Shown piece after piece: positions 54,996-64,000 of a stretch of 64,000 nt of DNA. The notes below the pieces were generated by a model. That model saw nothing but the letters and a program-made list of their open reading frames with translations. It was not told where the DNA came from and did not search any database. The stretch comes from Psococerastis gibbosa. Taxonomy: Eukaryota; Arthropoda; Insecta; Psocodea; Psocidae. Each line of letters starts with the position of its first letter. Positions within the stretch are counted from its first letter, which is position 1. The position numbers were made by a program, and so were the translations under genes. Location of the stretch: the NCBI GenBank assembly GCA_963971405.1, contig OZ020486.1, forward strand, positions 31,643,419 through 31,707,418, written 5' to 3'.

Positions 54996-55690
54996 TCATT
55001 GATTTCCGGGCAAACTAATCGGCTGATTTTGATGAAATTTTGAATATAAGTTCAAAAAAATCAGACCATTTTATTTTTATTTTGGGTTAACTCAATTTGG
55101 GGGGTTTTATTCTAAAAAAACGCCAAAAAAACGTCTAATAAAATCATTTCTCAAAAACGGCTGCAACGATTTCTTTAAAAATTCACATATATTATAGTCG
55201 TTATTAATGTCAACAAAATGCGGGTGGTCGCTTGCCCCTTGATAGTTTGCTTCTGGGGGTAAAAAAATAAAAATAACTCAATTTTCATGAAAAATGACTA
55301 AAAGATAATTTTTCTGCGGAACCTTTTTATCGATGATTTCTACCTTCAGGTATGTTTTAGGTGTTTAATAGGGTAACAAAAACGAACAGGTTGCATTCCC
55401 AAAAAAACGTCTGCTTCTGTGCAAAAAATTATTTTTTGGGAAATTATGGAAAATTCACGCTCCAAAACAGTTTGTGCCATATGTCATTGTTACTACAGTT
55501 ACAATGTATTGGTCTGTTCGTTCCAGAATATGCAATTAAGTTTTAAGGGGTTTTAATTAATTGAGGTGGACCCCCCCCCCCTCAAGGGATCTGAAATTTA
55601 ACCATAGGGAAATTATTTCCTATGAAATTACACATGTCTATATCTACTAATTTATAAATTGGAAAGCATGTTCGAGTAAACTAGGACCGT
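54828..55690 (+). repeat. Interspersed repeat E, copy 3 (fullest)
   Basis: Begins TGCTTTCCAATTTATACG and ends ATAAATTGGAAAGCATG, so the termini are inverted repeats of about 15 bp. Internal order: TTTACACGTTTTGAGG, (TGTC)n at 54945-54996, GATTTTGATGAAATTTTG, TTGCCCCTTGATAGTTTGC, a C11 run at 55571-55581. It is non-coding, with about 0.84 kb between the termini. Confidence 0.7.
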
Positions 55691-56635
55691 TTCTTTAAAT
55701 TAAGATAGGTCTTCTAAATCTGCCCAAAATAGAAGTAAAAATTAGAGTAAGTAATAAATAAAATAAATCCGTAAATTCTTTAGACCGGTCTATAAATGCT
55801 GATTTAATGGGCATAGTCGACAACTTAGGTTACGGAAGGGTAGTGTACGAGTCGGGGGATGGAGGATGGAGCCCATTGAAGTGTCGGCAAACTTGTAAAA
55901 CGGAACACTTGCCTCGGTAGTGCCGAAGAATAATGCCCGTCTCACAAGCGGGTATCTCGGTTTCGATTCGATCCGATGACACAATTTTCTGGCTTCTCAG
56001 TAATTGTCTGTAATTCAAAATGAGCGTACAAAAATCAAGATGGCGCGTAACAAGATGGCGCGTTACCCACCACGTGGGCGAGTCCCAATATGGCGCGTAA
56101 CGAAGATTTTCTCTCTACGTTGATAAAGAAGTTTCACTTCAAAAACGATCTGATATCAGATAACATATTATATCCATAATATTGCATCCAATGAATTAGT
56201 CGGTTATTTTTTTGTCAGTAGTTCCTCAATTCCCTTTTCATTTACACCATTTTCAAGCTAAAAAACAGTACATGTCCGGCTCTGCTTGCCTGGTGGTTAA
56301 AATATGCAAAAATGTGGAAGGGTATAGCAATAAAGGAGACTTTTAGGAATAGAAATCAACGAAAAGGGTTTGGGGTTGCCGATTAAAAACCAAATGAAGT
56401 AAATGGGGTGAAGAGGGTACGATGTTAGTATGAATATAATATTTAGCAATTTAAGAAATGGGTAGGTAGCCGGGTGTATCCCAATCTGATTAATGAACTT
56501 TCAACAAATTCATTATTTTCAACTTAATTATTTCTATATAATTATTTCTATATGTACGTACGAAAGCTACTCAATATTCTATATATCGAATTAACGATGC
56601 CGACAGTGTAAAACGGCTGGAAGTGAAGAGTGTAC
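55691..56635. other. Non-coding stretch
   Basis: No gene recognised. The phrase AAGATGGCGCG(T)AAC recurs three times at 56038-56100 as a small local repeat. Confidence 0.4.
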
Positions 56636-56639
56636 GGTA

Positions 56640-57022
56640 CGTCCCGTAAGAAATAGGTACAACAAAATCCGTTGATTTTACTGACTTTTTTTTAAATTAA
56701 CAAAACAAGATACTACAGATTTGGTTCATTTAAGTTATAGAAGACTACTTCATACATCATATAATATGTTATTTTTAATTTGTGATAACATAGCTTTGTC
56801 ATAAAAATGAATGACGGCTAAAATTTCTCGTGAAATATTATATTGTAGATACCATGAGAAAACTACAAAACCAAAAATTAATAATACCCTATTATATGAA
56901 GCATAAAACATTCTTCTACAATTTAAATGAACCAATTTTAATAACTTGCTTAGTTAATTAAATAAAAAATAAGAAGTATACTTATTAAATTTCGGGCTGA
57001 CAATTTCCTACGGGACGTGCCC
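56640..57022. repeat. Foldback element G, copy 2
   Basis: The left end ACGTCCCGTAAGAAAT is matched at the right by ATTTCCTACGGGACGT. The two halves are imperfect complements through TTGGTTCATTTAAGTTATAG (left) and CTACAATTTAAATGAACCAA (right). It is homologous to 10470-10815. No coding capacity. Confidence 0.75.
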
Positions 57023-57041
57023 TCTTAAGTAATAATATAAT

Positions 57042-57235
57042 TACAAAGACTTTCGCGGCCGAAGTCGGATGGTGAAGTATAATAATTTAATAATAATAAT
57101 AATAATTCGTGTGACAAAAGAAAAAGTGCCCCCAAATGCCAGCGGTGTGCGAGGGTGACACTCAATGTCGACCGCAGATGTTGAAGTAACGTTTTGAAAT
57201 ACTCTTTCAGGTCAACTACGGCCTATCATTAATGA
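57042..57235. mobile_element. Decayed PLE-1 insertion with a LINE tail inside
   Basis: GACTTTCGCGGCCGAAGTCGG is the complement of the PLE-1 terminal segment. Further right, ATGTCGACCGCAGATGTTGA and ACGTTTTGAAATACTCTTTC are its direct-orientation 3' region, so the insertion again has inverted ends. Between them lies a minus-strand LINE tail with an AAT run and AATTCGTG (57088-57172), matching 31886-31990. Confidence 0.55.
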
Positions 57236-57357
57236 TAGGTACCTAGTCGCCATCGACTTCGATGGCAAGGTGGTAGCGTGCTTGTGCTAAGCTCTACACG
57301 CCCTGCGATCGGAGACGTGTCGTAACTCAACACGGGTACCAGCCTATAGAGGCGACT

Positions 57358-57405
57358 GAAGAGGTCAATCGGATACATTCATTAAATTGTTTACATGGGA
57401 GTAAC

Positions 57406-57437
<32 letters not shown>
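57358..57437. repeat. Paralogue of the copia target repeat, with A27 run
   Basis: GAAGAGGTCAATCGGATACATTC matches the flanks of the copia element joined together, then continues to a long A run (about 57409-57437). Confidence 0.65.
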
Positions 57438-57949
57438 TATGTACATCGTGTACGGTCTCATTATGCAAGACGCCTTCTGAGAAAATGACTCACACACATA
57501 AACATATGATTGTTAAGGGAGCTCATATGGCCTCTAGATATATTATTTTGATGTTTATGCAAACTTGCAGCACTTTGGCGACCGTTGGGGGCAAAATTTG
57601 GTCAGCAAGGCAATTTCGGTGAGAGGTAAGCGGCCGCCTGAGATTTGAACGCTGAACATAGCTGACAGCTGTCGGAAGTGAGCAGCATCTTCGGACAGCT
57701 CTCCAGGGACCGCGTTTACATATGTCTAACTCTCCCATCCATATGTTTTCATGAAGGGTGGCTGCTGTAACATTACGAAATCCAGATCATCATTCTTGCA
57801 GCTAGGTTTGTGTGTTGTGTTTTCCCAGAAAAGTTGGACTGAGAGACAGCTGAAAATGGGAGTGTTCATAAATCAACTGAATGTATTGTAGTACCTGAAA
57901 TAGATTGACGATTATATTGAAGTGGTTTTTATGGTTTACTTGTAAATTA

Positions 57950-58060
57950 TTAATAACGGCTTTAATTAGAAAATCAAGAAAAATCTGGCATTGGTGGGAT
58001 TCGAATCCACGATCTACGTCTTGCCGGGGCAAGGGGCAAAGCAAAGCCTAGTCCAGTCCA
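57950..58060 (-). repeat. tRNA-like SINE (SINE-C), copy 3
   Basis: On the minus strand, CGTGGATTCGAATCCCACC (B box) is followed by AATGCCAGATTTTTCTTG and TTTTCTAATTAAAGC, the SINE-C tail. Confidence 0.6.
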
Positions 58061-58180
58061 GCAATAAAATAGTTGGCATTTCTGTACGATAGTTGTGTAG
58101 CTGTGCCAACCTGTCTGTAACAATACCAATCTTGTCGAACAGCATGATATAGAGGATCAAGTGAGCTCTGTCGTGGTGCT

Positions 58181-58290
58181 GGGCTTGGGGTGTAAGTGTT
58201 AACCCGATGCCCCAGTAAGGCATAAGTTAGATCGTGGGTTCGAATCCCACAAAGTCAAGATTTTTCGTGATTCTCTAATTTCAGTTAACG
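58181..58290 (+). repeat. tRNA-like SINE (SINE-C), copy 4
   Basis: The GGGCTTGGGGTGTAAGTGTT head and CGTGGGTTCGAATCCCAC B box correspond to the cloverleaf at 6880-6952. The tail AGATTTTTCGTGATTCTC then TAATTTCAGTTAA is the same as in copies 1 and 3. Confidence 0.65.
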
Positions 58291-58399
58291 ATGAGGTTGC
58301 CTCTTCAACCTATCATTATTTAATAAATAGATAATTAAATAATGACTTTGTTCTATTACAAAGCCAGCTCTTTTACACAACTTGTCCACCGACGCATTG

Positions 58400-58640
58400 C
58401 CAGATATATTCAGTGTGGGACTCGAATGAAAAACCGTTCGGGTGAAAGAGAAAGGCCGTTCCACTTCTCCAACTGTCCCGGCATTAGCATAATGAACCAT
58501 GATTTCTCGGATATTATTGAAATTGTTTCCACATGAATTTTGGCCGCTGACAAAATCGATGTCAACACGCACACCGTTTACAAACACCAATGCTGAGACG
58601 TATTGTAGCAGAAATGAGCCTGACTTAACCAAGTTTATGA
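58400..58640 (+). repeat. tRNA-like segment plus repeat B, copy 4
   Basis: GTGGGACTCGAATGAAAAAC (an inverted B box) and TTCGGGTGAAAGAG resemble the SINE-A head in inverse orientation. Repeat B follows: ATTTCTCGGATATTATTGAA, GTTTCCACATGAATTTTGG, GATGTCAACACGCAC, GACTTAACCAAGT. The fusion hints that repeat B is a SINE body, or that two SINEs recombined. Confidence 0.5.
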
Positions 58641-58645
58641 AGAAG

Positions 58646-58855
58646 TAAATAAATAAATATTGACTGTTTGTTCTATAACTAAGCCTAGCGGATAAATTAG
58701 GGCTATAAAGCCATTTCTTACGCTAAACTAGAAAGCCCTGGGACCGCCTGCTTTACATACCCTCCGAAGCATGGCCAGGAAATGTAGCAAGTGTGGGACT
58801 CGAACCAACAACCTTTCAGGTGAAAGTTGGCGTCTGTACCACCACTCTACATGTC
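58646..58855 (-). repeat. tRNA-derived SINE (SINE-A), copy 2
   Basis: On the minus strand: GACATGTAGAGTGGTGGTAC head, GGTTCGAGTCCCACAC B box, CATGCTTCGGAGGG, GTAAAGCAGGCGGTCCC, TAGTTTAGCGTAAGAAATGG tail, and ATATTTATTTATTT end. Confidence 0.8.
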
Positions 58856-59313
58856 ATAACATGTCTAGATTGACGATAGTTTCATGCATACTGTACGGTG
58901 TATATTATAGGCAGACCATTAGCTCTAATTTATTAAATGGGGGGCCGCACTCGCACGGGAAACTTGGTGTGGTGAATGGGGCTTTAGGGTAGGTGAGGAG
59001 TCATAGCTCCATGAATCTTGACAATAGTTCCAGAATGCGGACTATGTTGAGTCGAGCTAAAAGCAATTTCGCATTCCTTTGCTGGAATCCCGGTCCCTCT
59101 GCCAGGCCTGGCGCTTCAGATTCATTCGTGATTCTGCTTCCAGCTTCTGCTGATGAGAGCACATTGCTTACCTCCACACTTACGGAAAAATAAAAAATTC
59201 CTTTTGATTTTTTCTTAAAATGCATATTGTTTTGGGACACATGTACATACGTTTTGGTCGTACCTGAATCAGTTCAGCCTGTTCAGCAAGCTAACGCATC
59301 GATCCCTCATGTC

Positions 59314-59487
59314 AGGACATGTAGAGTATTGCCACGGACTCCAACCGGCTTTCACCCTTGTAGTCCCACATTTGATACATTTTCTGGCCATGCTTCGGAG
59401 GGCATGTAAAGTAGACGGTCCCGGGCCTTCCTAGTTAAGCGAAAGAAAGGACTTAGTAAAAGAACAAAAAGCTATTATTTATTTATG
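59314..59487 (+). repeat. tRNA-derived SINE (SINE-A), copy 3
   Basis: AGGACATGTAGAGTATTGCC head, a shortened B box (TGTAGTCCCACA), CATGCTTCGGAGGGCATG, GTAGACGGTCCCGGGCCTTC, TAGTTAAGCGAAAGAAAGG and an ATTATTTATTTATG end. It is shorter than the others by an internal deletion in the tail. Confidence 0.8.
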
Positions 59488-60289
59488 CGGAAATATTCAG
59501 TTTACAGATTTGCCTATGCCAATTGTTTGAAACCCGATTTTAATACATTTGTTTGTTGTTTATAGTTGTTAGTTGTTTTTATTTTATACCCCTTAAAATT
59601 TTTTTTTCCTATAGTTAACGATATTTAGTAGGACAAAAAATACATTTCCGCAACAATTTAAGTTTGATGGTTAAAAAGGAATGTGGTATATGGAATGGCT
59701 GTGGAGTAGCCTCCATTGTCACGTCCCCGATTCCCAATCCAGAATGTGACGTTATTTTCTTGTTACCTATATCTCTTGTACGTAAACCACAGCTAAAACA
59801 CCAATATTTTTTTTATATTCACCAATTTTTCATGCAAAAACATATTGTATATTTGTTAACTTGTAAGCTACAATATCTAGCTATTATATAATTTATTGTT
59901 ACAACTGTCAAGGGGCCTATTGCTATTGTAGAATGTAGAGCCATAATCAAGAATATGTCTGGCACACTGGCGAAAATTATGTTAATAATACGAGTATAAG
60001 TGTATAACCCGAATGCTGCACAATAATGTACAGTAGCGTCACAAGCTACAAATATGCAGCCTGACCGGGGTACTCAATATTAAATTATGAGTAATATGAT
60101 TATGACATGATTGATATGACTCTAAAGAATAGACATTGTATTATAAAATAATGTTGACATCAAAGTAGGGTATCTTACTGGAACAAAGGCGTAACCAACC
60201 GGATCGATTAATAGTTATAGCATAAAGTAGTACGTAGATTTAAAATATTAAATTAGATCAGAAATTTTCAGAAAATGTCACATATAGAC
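59488..60289. other. Non-coding stretch
   Basis: No gene or repeat recognised. Confidence 0.35.
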
Positions 60290-60478
60290 CAGGGCGGATC
60301 TAGCAGAAAATTTAGGGGGGGGGGGTCACAAGTTTTTTGTAAGGTTAAATAGGTAATTTTTTTGTTGAAAAGTTGAATTTTATTCATTTTTTTTACTAGG
60401 TATCTTATGAATTTACTCATTTAGGGGGGGGGGGTTATGACCCCCCCCCCCCCCCCGTGGATCCGCCATTGCACATAG
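60290..60478. repeat. Small inverted element with G/C homopolymers
   Basis: GGGCGGATCTAGC at the left and GTGGATCCGCCATTG at the right are inverted. G11 runs (60315-60325, 60424-60434) and a C16 run (60441-60456) lie between. The GGCGGATC ends with a following G run resemble termini of non-autonomous DNA elements common in invertebrates; the family is not assigned. Confidence 0.5.
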
Positions 60479-62580
60479 CACCATTTCGACCAACTACTGG
60501 GCGGTTATAAATCGGTTGGACAAAATTTGCCTGCAACCTCATTACACCCTATCCCATAGCCATCTCATATTTTTACTTCTGTACAAATTCGGTAAACCTT
60601 GCGTTCCAAAGCGAGTTTCCTCTTTAAAAAAAACCAGGGATGAAAAAAATTAAAACGCATACCCCATAAACCCTTTAGAGTCACGTAACAATTTACAATA
60701 AAAGGTATGTGAACTAGGGGTGGCAGCAAGTGAAAAGGGGGGTGGAATGAAGGCAAGAGCACGAGTCTGTATTTATGAACACAAAACTATGTAATAATCT
60801 GAGTTTCGGGGCGTTCTGGATTTAATTTGGGACTGATTTCGTACAGTTAATCACCCTGGCATTGCATTCCAGCGTGCTGTATTTGCTGAGAGGTTCAGCG
60901 AGGGTCGCTTTCCAGCGTATAAGGGTCGTGATGGATGACCTAAACGGCTGCCCATTGGAAATCTCATAAGTGGAAAATTAATTGTGTGTCGCATGCTAGG
61001 GTGTCTTCAGCATTGTGTAGTGGCGGTGCAGGTCTCTCCTCATTAATTACGGGGACGATATTGGAGGGAAGGTTTGAACTCTTCGTAAAGAGGCGGTTTC
61101 ATTAGAAATAAAGAAATTATGCCGGTAGGAGTAACTATCTTGGGCCTATAATCAAACATAAGATTAATCTACATAGGTATGCAGAAAAAATCAAGTCGCA
61201 AAAGTTGTATAACAGGCCACCGACAGAGAGGTGCATTGTACATTTGTACACATAGGGTGTTGGATGCATTTCCAATTTTTGGTTCAATTCCCAAGGCTTT
61301 ATGGAGCTGAGCCAATTCGATGGTGTGTAATTTATTTTCGTTCATCGAGCTTAATATATAAGTGGAAAAGACAGAAGAAGTACTCGTATTTCGTTAGGCA
61401 GGTACTTCCTTGTCATCGTCCTAGCATTGTTATCTAAGCTCATCATTTTTTTAAAAGATTTCTTTTAAAATTTATCAACTGGGTCAGAAACAAAGAAATT
61501 TAAACCTGACAGACACAATGAATCGTCTCCTTAGTGAGCTATAAATTTTAAGAAGAGACAACTCTTGCAAAGTTGTTGAAAACGTCGAAACTTGCCACAG
61601 GGTTTGCGACCCCACCTCGCTTTCACAGTTTTTCAATCCCGTAAGCGCTCCGCAGAGCAAGGGATCAGGGTTTATCATGTGGAATTGTTCATTAGAGATC
61701 CAGCGTCTCTCAACCCTAAAAGACAAACAAAACTGCGATGTGGTTGACAAGCAGCCCTATCTTTATAGAAGTCCCTTTTTAAATGCTAAGCAGTTCTAAA
61801 TAGACTTGCAAATAAACTGTGAAGCTCAGGGAAAGTTCTTCATTTTATATTGTCCGAGGAAGATGACCAAAGGCGAGTTTTCTGGGCCCTGGAGGTAAAA
61901 AGAGCAAGGCTTTCTCTATATGCAAGAGGAGAAGGGGATTTTGGGGACCCATGAATCCTATTTATTTTATGTGAGCAATGTTATTTTAGTTCTTGCTTTA
62001 CTTCCCAAAGAGATCCGCGGAATTTGCATTTAAAAGAAACTGGTTTGAGAAAATAAACATTTTTATTGTAATTTAAATGTTGAAATCCTCGAACCTCTTT
62101 TCTCGGATGACCGTATACCTATGGGAATTGCCATGTGGCATATGGAGAAAAAGGGATGCTCTTCTAAATACATAGTACAGCATATGAGGTTAGTCAGGTC
62201 CAGTAGAGAGAGAGAGGCAGAGCACATGCCCCGTACTCGTAGAATCGTAGATAGCTTTCATAAAAAATGTCACAATCAATTTTTGACAGAATATGGCTTA
62301 AACTTGTCTTGAACACCAGGAGACTAAGTAATGCAGAAAGTTAATTCACATAACGAATCTTCAATTTATTTTCGATAATTAAAAAATTATATCACATTCC
62401 TGCTTTTTAATACTAATTTCTTGATTAATTTAAGCTACCGGTACCTGCATTACATACAGTATATATATATATATACATAATATAATATACAATATATACA
62501 GTATTATAATACATAGTACTTATAATTTAAAATTAATGCCAAACATATACTACTGTACTACCTATATACTATTCTAGTAC
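60479..62580. other. Non-coding stretch
   Basis: No gene recognised. A TA/ATAT microsatellite lies at about 62455-62512. Confidence 0.35.
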
Positions 62581-63115
62581 CTACTTAAAACTAAGCATAC
62601 TTTTTCGGTATTCATGCTGCGGAAGCATTATCGTTAATGTCCGGATGTTCATGGGGTGTTTGACATCCATAAAAAGCCATTCAAATAATACTACTATAAA
62701 TTTGCCCATTTGATGGAATTTCAAACAGCCCAATATGCGTAATGCTTGTTTTATTACATCCTCTTCTAATCTTCGAATTTTTTGACTTGAAACTACGCTG
62801 CGTATACTCTCGTCCAAAGTATGCAAAAGTTTCTCCTTTTTCAAATTTAAATGAAGTTTCCACACTCCGTGGATGTGTGTGCTTTAAAAAAATAACACAA
62901 CAAAATATTTTATGCTCACCTGACTAGTGGTTTCAAAAAAGAAGGCATGAATTTAGCATCAACTATCAAGGCAGAAGGTACATATTTCAAAATTTGTCCC
63001 TTCCCGATCATAGACGGGGCGCCTGCAGATGGCCCATCAAACTCTGAATTGAATATGTCTTCCCTCCGCCAAGACATATATTTCAAATAGATTTCCCAGA
63101 TAAAAGATTGGTGGG
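62581..63115 (-). other. Possible two-exon fragment, function unknown
   Basis: Read on the minus strand, an open stretch from about 63115 (VWSHQSFIWEIYLKYMSW; then DGPSAGAPSMIGKGQILKY) ends in GTCAG|GTGAGC near 62922. After a short AT-rich gap ending TTTTTTTAAAG (about 62884), a second open stretch runs to the stop at 62581 (WKLHLNLKKEKLLHTLDES; LRILGCLKFHQMGKFIVV). The plus strand is also open over part of this, and a second minus frame is open in the 3' half. No domain is recognised. It could be a chance pattern or a transposon gene piece. Confidence 0.2.
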
Positions 63116-63711
63116 ACCAAACTTTTATATTTCTCTACCAAATTTTATTCCGCCATGGCTCTTTGAATATGCAGGGACATTTATTTGAATGTATTGGGTA
63201 GGTGAGAGGATTCTGCGACACCGATAGACATCGGCTGCATATAAGACAAGCATAAGTGTCAACGGTTTTCTTTGCAAGTTTGGAACGGTTTTATAGCAGA
63301 CTTTGTGGACACGTTCGGGGTAACTGGAGCCTCAAGGGATCGCTTGGCAAACCTGGAGTGCTTGAGCGGCAGTAAAGAGACGTGCTCCGCTTTGCGATAC
63401 ACAAAGTCATATCTAAACGATACCCGGTCACCCTTTCCTTTTTACCCAAATGTAATGTGCTTTTTACATGCTTTTAGTTTTTGATCGAATGATCTATGGA
63501 TTCCGTGTCGACAGCCATATTTTGAACGTGTCGCATGGAATACGAATTTTTGGGTTGCATTTTCATCTTTGCCTTCGTTCGATAGCTGACGGTTCCACTT
63601 TTTAGCTGAGGAGCTCTAGCCAGTGTTCTGCTGTCATCATTCTGCCTCGCCTTGTGTTGGCCTGGTGAAATCAGTAATGAACTAAAAAATCATGTAACAT
63701 CTTCTTAATTT
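63116..63711. other. Non-coding stretch
   Basis: No gene recognised between the doubtful fragment and the LINE tail. Confidence 0.35.
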
Positions 63712-64000
63712 ATATGCCTCTTCTGGCGAAGATTGATGGCGATCATCATGGCAATTTGACGACAAGGGAAACACTTCCTCAGGTTTGTCAACCAGGATGT
63801 TCTTCTTTTGCCGGGAGCTCTCAATCTTTCAATTTTCCCTTGGAATATAACATGGTGAAAGCGATATTTTTCGTTTCTCATCACATGACCAAAGTATGTT
63901 CGTTTCCATTTCTTAACTGTTAGCAGCAACTCGGCTTCTGTATCCATCCACTTCAGGACCGCGGCATTAAAGGGACACGATTTCTCCAAGATAAGCGCTA
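63705..64000 (-). pseudogene. RTE-like LINE reverse-transcriptase tail, runs off the window
   Basis: The minus-strand frame ends at 63705 and is open to the right edge. It reads KKWKRTYFGHVMRNEKY, then HHVIFQGKIERLRAPGKRRT and SWLTNLRKCF. The series (K)..R..YFGH.MR.EKY, QGKI.G.R..G.R..SWL.NLR is the C-terminal signature of RTE-clade LINE proteins. The RT catalytic core would lie beyond position 64000, so intactness cannot be judged. Confidence 0.8.

Noticed and set aside
1-64000. CRISPR array, operons or bacterial genes
   Set aside because: No regularly spaced direct repeats with unique spacers and no prokaryotic gene layout. Gene structure and repeats are animal-like.

Overview
This window looks like a piece of a large, AT-rich, repeat-laden invertebrate genome, most likely an arthropod. 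Evidence: spliced genes with canonical GT/AG introns, one intron of about 23 kb, a Gfi-1/Senseless-type zinc-finger gene, a copia-class LTR retrotransposon whose primer site matches the half-tRNA-iMet site I recall from Drosophila copia, Penelope-like elements, tRNA-derived SINEs and many short inverted-repeat DNA elements. The species cannot be named from the sequence.

The one clear host gene is on the + strand: a GFI1/Senseless family transcription factor with six C2H2 fingers in three visible exons (8272-9055, 9194-9375, 32335-32525). The reading frame is continuous over both junctions (784+182+191 nt, plus one nt from a missing upstream exon, is 386 codons with stop). The start codon and any N-terminal SNAG motif lie on an exon I cannot find in 1-8271. 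The last 18 codons, with their stop, are the first unit of an in-phase 54-bp tandem repeat running into the 3' UTR.

Nearly everything else is mobile-element material. Layout: 1-8.3 kb, upstream intron or flank with a decayed LINE (about 4.86-5.89 kb), a repeat pair near 6-6.7 kb and a tRNA-like SINE (6.88 kb). 9.4-32.3 kb, the giant intron, with LINE 3' ends, MITEs, foldbacks, a 1.85-kb TIR element (22.4-24.2 kb) and an inverted Penelope-like complex (27.2-29.6 kb) containing a 200-N assembly gap. 32.3-44 kb, the last exon, a second Penelope-like family (33.4-34.0 kb), TIR elements and MITEs. 44.4-49.0 kb, a structurally complete copia element with an intact 1298-aa polyprotein, LTRs differing at one base in 253, and a 5-bp target duplication. 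49-64 kb, more Penelope, SINE, MITE and LINE debris and one mariner-like transposase fragment, ending in an RTE-like LINE tail that runs off the right edge.

The most interesting structures are: (i) Penelope-like insertions that each carry an inverted copy of their own 3' region inside one target-site duplication, with an end extension of about 35 bp on one side only; (ii) a MITE family with 3-bp target duplications and nested palindromes; (iii) SINEs sharing their 3' tail with a resident LINE; (iv) the stop-codon-containing tandem repeat of the Senseless-like gene; (v) an unusual density of G or C homopolymers of 11-18 bp.
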